Of a stretch of 64,000 bases of DNA, positions 58,707 to 64,000 are shown one piece after another (positions within the stretch are counted from its first letter, which is position 1; each line of letters begins with the position of its first letter). Both the position numbers and the translations under genes were made by a program. The stretch spans positions 25,911 through 89,910 of the forward strand of contig CAMHAM010000008.1 in NCBI GenBank assembly GCA_946183415.1. The letters are read 5' to 3'. Source of the DNA: an uncultured Prevotella sp. GTDB lineage: Bacteria; Bacteroidota; Bacteroidia; Bacteroidales; Bacteroidaceae. Under the pieces are notes generated by a model. It was not told the origin of the DNA. It saw nothing but the letters and a program-made list of their open reading frames with translations, and made no database searches.

Positions 58707-60026
58707 GCGGAAGTAAACGGATTGACCGATGTAACTGGTATCCACCCTACCCTGCTGATAAACGGTGTGTCCATTACAGATCGTCCGCTCCACGCGCCAG
58801 AGGTACATGTGATTCTCCATCGGACTCCATCCGCAACGGCTCAGAATCACATCCTTTGTCACCATCCAACCAGCACCAGGGCGAACCAGTACGATATCAG
58901 CCTGATAACCCTCACGGAGGTAACCACGCTGACTCACTTCGAAGAGACGGGCTGGATTATGGCACATCAGCTCCACAAGACGTTCGATGGTGAGCACACC
59001 TTGATCCACAAGTTCGAGCATCGTCACCAGTGAGAACTGAATCATCGGCATGCCACTGGCTGCCCTTGCACAGCCGCCCTCCTTCTGTGAGAGCAGATGA
59101 GGCGCATGATCAGTACCAACGACCGTGATTCGTCCGTCGTTAAGTGCTTCGCGCAAGGCATCACGGTCGCGCTGCGTCTTGATGGCAGGGTTACACTTGA
59201 TACGGGTACCCAGTGCGTTATAATCCCTGTCGCAGAAATACAGATGGGATACTGTGGCCTCAGCGGTAATATGAGTATCGTTGCCAAACAACTGTAATTC
59301 CTTTTCCGTCGTCAGATGGGCCACATGCAGACGGGCGCCATACTGCATGGCCAGTTCCACCGCCAGTCGGGTGCTCTCATAACAAGCCTCCTCACTGCGG
59401 ATCTCAGGATGATGAGTCACCTTAGGATCATCACCGTACTTCTGTTTGGCCTCAGCCATATTGCGGTTGATAATAGCTGTATCCTCACAATGGGTCATGA
59501 TGGGCAACGGTGATGTCGAGAAGATACGCTCGAGCACCTCACGACGATCAACAAGCATATTCCCCGTCGAAGAACCCATGAACAGTTTGATACCAGGAAC
59601 CCGATGAGGATCGAGCTGAGCAAAGAGCTCCGTATTGCTATTCGTGGCGCCAAAGAAGAAAGCATAGTTTACATGACTCTTCTCGCGAGCCAAAGCCTGC
59701 TTCTCCTCCAGTGCTTCGATAGTCGTTGTCTGCGGCACGGTGTTGGGCATATCGAAATAGGTGGTCACACCACCTGCTGCTGCCGCACGACTCTCGGTGT
59801 CGATATCAGCTTTCTCCGTCAGACCAGGCTCACGGAAATGCACATGATCGTCGATGATACCAGGTAAAACGAAACATCCCGAAGCATCGATTATTTCATC
59901 GAAAGATGCTTCGGGAGTCGTATGTCCTTGTAAAATTAGCGAAATCTGTCCATCCTCTACGATGATGGAGCCCTCGAAGGACTGTCCTTCGTTGACGAGT
60001 GTTCCGCCTTGTATCAGGGTCTTCAT
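58704..60026 (-). CDS. pyrC: Dihydroorotase
   Basis: A 440-residue cytoplasmic zinc amidohydrolase that cyclises carbamoyl-aspartate to dihydroorotate in pyrimidine synthesis. The metal-binding HxH is His61/His63 (DDHVHFREPG). GIKLFMGSSTGNM holds the carboxylated-lysine region, THCED and HVAHL give the next histidines, and GTDHAPH the catalytic Asp. Length and motifs are of the type I, longer class. Its start overlaps the DUF4369 gene stop by 4 bp. Confidence 0.93.
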   Translation of the reverse strand: MKTLIQGGTLVNEGQSFEGSIIVEDGQISLILQGHTTPEASFDEIIDASGCFVLPGIIDDHVHFREPGLTEKADIDTESRAAAAGGVTTYFDMPNTVPQTTTIEALEEKQALAREKSHVNYAFFFGATNSNTELFAQLDPHRVPGIKLFMGSSTGNMLVDRREVLERIFSTSPLPIMTHCEDTAIINRNMAEAKQKYGDDPKVTHHPEIRSEEACYESTRLAVELAMQYGARLHVAHLTTEKELQLFGNDTHITAEATVSHLYFCDRDYNALGTRIKCNPAIKTQRDRDALREALNDGRITVVGTDHAPHLLSQKEGGCARAASGMPMIQFSLVTMLELVDQGVLTIERLVELMCHNPARLFEVSQRGYLREGYQADIVLVRPGAGWMVTKDVILSRCGWSPMENHMYLWRVERTICNGHTVYQQGRVDTSYIGQSVYFR

Positions 60027-60826
60027 TCCTGTGGCAGATTGAGTGACGGCACTTGCAGGGAGTCAGGGGTGGCCTGAGTTTCGGGCTCCGGTGCAGGCTG
60101 CGTCGCAGTCTGTGGCTGACTGTCATCAATCAGTCCGTTCTGGCGGGCTTGGATTTCCTGCGCTGTCCTATAGTATTCCTTCACATAGGGATCATCCTTG
60201 AACTTCTTCGTCGCCTTACTCATGATGTCCTCAATCTGCGGGGTGAGCACAGGATACTGATAGCCACTGGTGACCATCATAAAGACGCCAGGCCCCAGTA
60301 TGTTGTCGAAATTCTCTACGATGAAGTTCGTCACCAAACTATCTTCCTGCTGGGTGAGACGGGCGGCCTCGATGGTGAGCTGACGATTGATGGTATTCTC
60401 ATCGATGCCATCGAGCAGCATCTGACTCTGTTTATGGGCCAGTTCATTCATCTCATTACCAATCTGATTATGACGATTGATGAAATGATAGAGCTTGTCA
60501 TTCAACGGCGATCCGCTGACAGTACGACTGGTATTATCGATGTGGATTTCTATTTCACCCTGCTCGATGACGACTGGCATCATCAGCGGTTGGTCGTCCA
60601 TATACAGATTTGCCAGCTTTACAGTGTCAAGCAGACCTGCAAAGCGGAATTTTCCATGCACTACATCGCACGAGTCAATGTTTTTCAGTTCCTGGTCTTT
60701 CACCGTCTTCAGATAAAGTTTGCTGCCATCAAGAGACGACACAGACGATGAGCCTTGAATCGAATACGACTCTGCACACGATGTGAGTGTTGCTATGATT
60801 ACAAATGCGTATACAATCTTATTCAT
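60023..60826 (-). CDS. DUF4369-type lipoprotein
   Basis: A 267-residue lipoprotein with lipobox LTSC (Cys17). The N-terminal beta region (SSVSSLDGSKLYLKTVKDQEL, VVHGKFRFAGL) fits DUF4369, which often precedes a thioredoxin fold. Here a helical segment (about 105-225) and a Pro/Gln/Glu tail follow instead, with no CxxC motif. It is the first gene of a short operon with pyrC. A -7 element TATTTTTG lies at 60847-60854 on the minus strand. Confidence 0.75.
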   Translation of the reverse strand: MNKIVYAFVIIATLTSCAESYSIQGSSSVSSLDGSKLYLKTVKDQELKNIDSCDVVHGKFRFAGLLDTVKLANLYMDDQPLMMPVVIEQGEIEIHIDNTSRTVSGSPLNDKLYHFINRHNQIGNEMNELAHKQSQMLLDGIDENTINRQLTIEAARLTQQEDSLVTNFIVENFDNILGPGVFMMVTSGYQYPVLTPQIEDIMSKATKKFKDDPYVKEYYRTAQEIQARQNGLIDDSQPQTATQPAPEPETQATPDSLQVPSLNLPQE

Positions 60827-60846
60827 AAATAATTCGTTTCGTCCGG

Positions 60847-60854
60847 CAAAAATA
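60847..60854 (-). promoter_or_regulatory. -7 element of the DUF4369-pyrC unit
   Basis: TATTTTTG on the minus strand, 20 bp before the start codon. No clear -33 TTTG. Confidence 0.5.
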
Positions 60855-60874
60855 CAACGATATATTGAAGAATA

Positions 60875-60909
60875 AAAAAAAATTTGCGCATTTTAAAACA
60901 AATGCGCAA
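60875..60909 (-). terminator. Intrinsic terminator of the ftsB-like operon
   Basis: A 10-bp perfect stem TTGCGCATTT/AAATGCGCAA (60884-60893 with 60900-60909), followed on the minus strand by a long T run, directly after the stop of the gene at 60914. Confidence 0.9.
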
Positions 60910-60913
60910 TCTT

Positions 60914-61315
60914 TTATAGTTTTTTTGCCTCTTTCTCGAGTTCATGACCGATTCTATGGGTAGAATAGAGTTGTAACACGGCTGCAATCAGCAGGGCAAT
61001 CACCCACTTATTGTATATATATTCAACATAGGTGATTTGGCTCAGACCGAACACATTTCCCATATTGGCAAACATCAGCACAGCTGCCAGAAGGAAGCAC
61101 ACATCACTCAGAATCATGATACGGCGCAGGCGACGGATGGTGAAATTCGTACCTTCATAACGCTGCTGAAGTTGCATCGACACGAAACCGACGGCTCCTA
61201 TACTATATATATAAGGTGAACCACCCCACCCCAACAGCGAGGTGCCGGCTCCTACCACCATCAGCAGTGCTCCCAATACGAGCACCCAACTCTGAACCTT
61301 ACTCAGCTGTCTCAT
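60914..61315 (-). CDS. Small four-helix membrane protein of unknown function
   Basis: A 133-residue inner-membrane protein with four hydrophobic segments (about 9-28, 31-48, 67-88 and 98-117). The middle loop LQQRYEGTNFTIRRLRRIMI and the end THRIGHELEKEAKKL are basic, placing both on the cytoplasmic side. I know of no function. It overlaps the divIC-like gene by 17 bp, so it is co-expressed and may relate to division or the envelope. Confidence 0.72.
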   Translation of the reverse strand: MRQLSKVQSWVLVLGALLMVVGAGTSLLGWGGSPYIYSIGAVGFVSMQLQQRYEGTNFTIRRLRRIMILSDVCFLLAAVLMFANMGNVFGLSQITYVEYIYNKWVIALLIAAVLQLYSTHRIGHELEKEAKKL

Positions 61316-61661
61316 CAGTCTTTACGATTGGTTTTGCATCACGATCGTCGTCGCTCAGGATAAAGATATCCTCATTATCCTCTTTCATGAAGTAACGCTC
61401 GCGGGCAATCTTCTCGATTGCCTTCGGGTTTCTGTCGAGTTCACGTATCTGGGCCTGATCGCGCTCAAACTCCTTCTGATAGCGCTCCGTCTCCTTGGCC
61501 AACTCATCGATGCGCTCCATATTCTTAAAATGGCTATAGAAACTGCTCTCATCGAGGAAGCCCACGATGAGCACACCGATGATACACACCACAGAATATT
61601 TGAACAGCTGTGAGCGCCAGACGCGGAGCGCAAAACCCTTAATACTTGTCAATACCTTCAT
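61299..61661 (-). CDS. FtsB/DivIC-family septum formation initiator
   Basis: A 120-residue bitopic division protein. A short basic N-terminus and one membrane helix (about 20-38) precede a coiled coil (about 45-80; DELAKETERYQKEFERDQAQIRELD). Then comes the conserved NPKAIEKIARERYFMKEDNEDIFI, where the KxARExYxM part is the family signature. It should bridge FtsL and FtsQ in the divisome. The acidic tail is short. Confidence 0.88.
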   Translation of the reverse strand: MKVLTSIKGFALRVWRSQLFKYSVVCIIGVLIVGFLDESSFYSHFKNMERIDELAKETERYQKEFERDQAQIRELDRNPKAIEKIARERYFMKEDNEDIFILSDDDRDAKPIVKTDETAE

Positions 61662-61679
61662 AATTCACCTATTTGGCTG

Positions 61680-61738
61680 CAAAGTTACAAAAAACTCTTA
61701 ATTCTTAATTATTTATTCTCAATTATTTTGTATCTTTG
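61680..61738. promoter_or_regulatory. Divergent ftsB-like / dnaX promoters around a heptamer array
   Basis: TAACTTTG on the minus strand (61680-61687) and TATCTTTG on the plus strand (61731-61738) flank an AT-rich heptamer array. Neither has a convincing -33 element because the array occupies that space. Confidence 0.65.
61695..61729 (+). repeat. AT-rich heptamer array upstream of dnaX
   Basis: Five 7-bp units: CTCTTAA, TTCTTAA, TTATTTA, TTCTCAA and TTATTTT. They are more diverged than the other arrays but keep strict 7-bp spacing. Confidence 0.6.
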
Positions 61739-61764
61739 CACCACAATTCATCTAAAAGACAAGT

Positions 61765-63555
61765 ATGGAATACATCGTTTCAGCAAGGAAATACCGTCCG
61801 CTGACCTTCGACACCGTCGTGGGACAAGCGGCGCTGACCACGACACTGAAGAACGCGGTGAAGAGCGGGAAGCTGGCACATGCCTACCTCTTCTGCGGTC
61901 CCAGAGGCGTGGGAAAGACCACTTGTGCCCGTATCTTCGCCAAAGCCATCAATTGTCAGAACCCGACGGAAGATGGCGAGGCTTGTAATGCGTGCGAGTC
62001 GTGCCAGTCGTTTAACGAGCAGCGCTCCCTCAACATCTTCGAGCTCGACGCTGCCAGCAACAACTCCGTGGAGCATATCAAGACGCTCATGGAGCAGACA
62101 CGCATCCCGCCACAGTTAGGCCGCTACAAGGTGTTCATCATCGACGAGGTTCACATGCTCTCCACCGCAGCCTTCAATGCATTTCTGAAGACTCTTGAGG
62201 AGCCGCCAGCACATGTGATCTTCATTCTCGCCACCACCGAGAAGCACAAGATTCTCCCCACCATCCTCAGCCGTTGCCAGATCTACGATTTCGAGCGCAT
62301 GACCATCCGCAACACCGTCGACCATCTGATGCATGTGGCAGAGCAGGAAGGTATCACCTACGAGAAAGAGGCTCTCGGTGTCATTGCCGAGAAGGCCGAT
62401 GGCGGTATGCGCGACGCCCTCTCCATCTTCGACCAGGCAGCCTCGTTCTGCCAAGGCAACATCACATACGACAAGGTGATTGAGGACCTGAACGTGCTCG
62501 ACTCCAATAATTATTTCCAGATTATCGACCTGAGTCTGGAAAACAAGGTCAGCGACATCATGGTGCTTCTCAACAAGGTCATCAACAAGGGCTTCGACGG
62601 CGGACTGCTCATCCAGGGACTGGCCAAACACGTACGCAACGTGCTCATGGCAAAGGACGAGCAGACACTGCCCCTGCTCGAAGTGAGCGACCAGCAGCGT
62701 CACGACTATCAGGAGCAGGCCAAGAAATGCCCGACGCCCTTCCTCTATCAGGCTCTCAAACTGATGAACCAGTGCGACATCAACTATCGCCAGTCGTCCA
62801 ACAAACGCCTGTTGGTAGAACTCACACTCATCGAGGTTGCACAGATCACGCAACCCGACGATGCTGATGCCAGCGCGGGGCGCCGCCCCAGAAGATTAAA
62901 ATCCCTGTTTAAGCAATTGATGCAGCAGTCTCAGCGCACGACAGCGGCCCCACAGGTAGCCGCCGCCCAGACCAAAGCATCGCCAAGCCAGACAAACATG
63001 TCGGGCCAAGCACCAAAGACCAGTCATGACAGTCAGATTAAACCTGCCAATCCTGTCAGTCCAGCTCCTGCTGTGAAACTCGGCGGACTGGGATTCTCAT
63101 GGAACAATCTCAGTTCTCAGAACAAGAAGATTAACATGCAGATCATCCCAGGCACCATCGCAGTACCCAAGGAACAGGACAATGAGACCGATGCCACCTT
63201 CTCGCAGACCGACCTCGAGTTCCAGTGGATGTCTATGTGCAACCGTATGCCACAGAAACTCAGTGGCATTGCCACCCGCATGAAGAACATGAACCCCGTC
63301 ATTACCGATTTCCCCAATGTGGAGGTCATTGTCGACAACGATCTCATCAAAAAGGAGATGGAAGATATCCATAAAAGCATCACCAAGACACTTCAAATCT
63401 ATCTCCACAATACCAAGATTTCCCTTTCCATTCGCATTGCCGAGCATCAGGAACGTATAAAAGTCCTGTCCCGCCGCGAACAGTTCGAGCTGCTGAGCAA
63501 AAAAAATCCTGCCGTAGAGAAACTACGGCAGGCATTCGACCTGGAATTAGCCTGA
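61765..63555 (+). CDS. dnaX: DNA polymerase III subunit gamma/tau
   Basis: A 596-residue clamp-loader ATPase. Walker A GPRGVGKTT is at 45-53, a zinc site uses Cys64, Cys74, Cys77 and Cys80, the DEVH box lies in IIDEVHML, and sensor 1 is ATTEKHKILPTILSRC. A low-complexity Gln/Ala/Pro linker (about 385-430) leads to a C-terminal tau-like domain. The last 20 codons contain A8 followed by a 10-bp hairpin that serves as the terminator of the opposite-strand regulator gene. No internal stop suggests programmed frameshifting as used in E. coli. Confidence 0.95.
   Translation: MEYIVSARKYRPLTFDTVVGQAALTTTLKNAVKSGKLAHAYLFCGPRGVGKTTCARIFAKAINCQNPTEDGEACNACESCQSFNEQRSLNIFELDAASNNSVEHIKTLMEQTRIPPQLGRYKVFIIDEVHMLSTAAFNAFLKTLEEPPAHVIFILATTEKHKILPTILSRCQIYDFERMTIRNTVDHLMHVAEQEGITYEKEALGVIAEKADGGMRDALSIFDQAASFCQGNITYDKVIEDLNVLDSNNYFQIIDLSLENKVSDIMVLLNKVINKGFDGGLLIQGLAKHVRNVLMAKDEQTLPLLEVSDQQRHDYQEQAKKCPTPFLYQALKLMNQCDINYRQSSNKRLLVELTLIEVAQITQPDDADASAGRRPRRLKSLFKQLMQQSQRTTAAPQVAAAQTKASPSQTNMSGQAPKTSHDSQIKPANPVSPAPAVKLGGLGFSWNNLSSQNKKINMQIIPGTIAVPKEQDNETDATFSQTDLEFQWMSMCNRMPQKLSGIATRMKNMNPVITDFPNVEVIVDNDLIKKEMEDIHKSITKTLQIYLHNTKISLSIRIAEHQERIKVLSRREQFELLSKKNPAVEKLRQAFDLELA
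63499..63532 (-). terminator. Terminator of the CheY-like gene embedded in dnaX coding sequence
   Basis: On the minus strand CCTGCCGTAG (63532-63523), loop, CTACGGCAGG, one base and then eight T. It lies 35 bp past the CheY-like stop and inside codons of dnaX. Confidence 0.85.
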
Positions 63556-63566
63556 GGGGCTATTCT

Positions 63567-63923
63567 CTATTCTCCCAAAAATTTCTTGATGGCTTTCAGA
63601 CAGGCCTCACTGCTCACAGGCTTGGCAAGAAAGTCATTGCATCCAGCCTCCTCCGCCAAAGTACGGTCACTGTCGAAGGCGTTGGCTGTCAGTGCGACAA
63701 TAGGCAGTGTTTGTCCATTAGCCCTGATTTGGCGTGTAGCCTCCAGACCGTCCATGATAGGCATCTTGATGTCCATCAAAACCAGATCGTAATTACCACT
63801 CATCACTTTCTCGACAGCCTCCTGACCGTTCTTAGCACGATCATACTCATAGTACTTCTTCAAGATGTATGACATCAAGATATAGTTACTGTCATTGTCT
63901 TCTGCTACTAATATTTTCTTCAT
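63567..63923 (-). CDS. Single-domain response regulator (CheY-like)
   Basis: A 118-residue receiver domain with no output domain. Acidic pair AEDND, phospho-acceptor Asp51 in LVLMDIKMP, Thr in ALTANA and Lys in FLAKPVS are all present. The GLEATRQIR pattern is that of receivers found in hybrid kinases and phosphorelays. The frame extends three codons upstream to 63932 (MTI); I prefer ATG 63923 (MKKILVAED). No kinase gene is adjacent. Confidence 0.9.
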   Translation of the reverse strand: MKKILVAEDNDSNYILMSYILKKYYEYDRAKNGQEAVEKVMSGNYDLVLMDIKMPIMDGLEATRQIRANGQTLPIVALTANAFDSDRTLAEEAGCNDFLAKPVSSEACLKAIKKFLGE

Positions 63924-63941
63924 AATGGTCATAATATTTAA

Positions 63942-64000
63942 TTAATTCTTTTTCCAAAGCTTACTCATGTCCTCCAGTGTCTTACCCTTGGTCTCAGGGA
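63942..64000 (-). CDS. C-terminal end of an MFS sugar transporter (cut by window edge)
   Basis: Only 18 codons and the stop are visible. They read PETKGKTLEDMSKLW and then KKN. PETKG(K/R)TLE is the signature after helix 12 of sugar-porter-family MFS permeases (GLUT/XylE type). The rest lies beyond the window. The gap of 18 bp to the CheY-like gene means the two could share a transcript. Confidence 0.75.
   Translation of the reverse strand, partial: PETKGKTLEDMSKLWKKN

Noticed and set aside
63499..63532. Programmed frameshift site in dnaX
   Set aside because: A8 plus hairpin fits slippage, but it lies in the last codons, where a shift would change only a few residues. The minus-strand terminator role explains it better.

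Overview
The window looks like a chromosome segment of a Bacteroidales bacterium, most likely Prevotella/Segatella-like. The evidence is: many promoters with the Bacteroidetes -33 TTTG / -7 TAnnTTTG pattern; almost no Shine-Dalgarno sequences; a FimB/Mfa2-type anchor lipoprotein; a hybrid two-component regulator; type B L31; a tmRNA whose tag ends in YALAA; and many families typical of the phylum.

Layout. 1-4.1 kb: end of an MFS transporter, a serine acetyltransferase, a fimbrial-anchor lipoprotein and a DUF4143-type ATPase with an operator-like palindrome pair. 4.3-5.1 kb: a 22-bp-period palindrome array, the scar of a RhuM-family gene, and ssrA (tmRNA) with its terminator and promoter. 5.15-16.4 kb: an exopolysaccharide locus with Wza-like export lipoprotein, Wzz-like chain-length protein, Wzy polymerase, Wzx flippase, two glycosyltransferases, a sugar aminotransferase and two small phosphoglycosyl transferases, plus a convergent Wzi-like outer-membrane protein and a small lipoprotein. 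16.5-26.8 kb: mixed housekeeping genes (phosphatase, uridine kinase, DNA glycosylase, nucleases, L31, glutathione peroxidase, a sensor-less hybrid regulator, TrpB2). 27.0-28.1 kb: an intact IS982-type insertion sequence with target duplication.

28.2-46.3 kb: a visibly AT-richer run of 15 tightly packed minus-strand genes, nearly all with signal peptides. It encodes a secreted caspase-like protein with leucine-rich repeats, a very long coiled-coil protein with a transglutaminase-like end, a CHASE2 membrane protein, a DUF4384 protein, several LPP20-like proteins, two outer-membrane beta-barrel candidates (one with PEGA domains), two lipoproteins and a voltage-gated-type potassium channel. A promoter and a structured, terminator-ended leader RNA precede it. 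This is the best candidate in the window for an undescribed, envelope-located system.

46.5-49.7 kb: a DUF6078-like gene and an orphan VirE/BT4734-type primase-helicase gene separated by a symmetric repeat region that resembles a replication origin or regulatory hub. 49.7-64 kb: Hsp20, Mfd, polyprenol-phosphate mannosyltransferase, PlsC, a metallophosphoesterase, a GH5 glycosidase, a free-standing MetH activation domain, dihydroorotase, small envelope and division proteins, DnaX, a CheY-like regulator and the tail of a sugar transporter.

A second theme is a family of 7-bp tandem repeats (TTTTCAC / CTCCTCA type). They sit directly upstream of -7 elements in several intergenic regions and also occur as in-frame low-complexity insertions in mfd (four sites) and in the MetH-activation gene. 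Starts were chosen by promoter position, signal peptide and family alignment from memory; no database search was possible.
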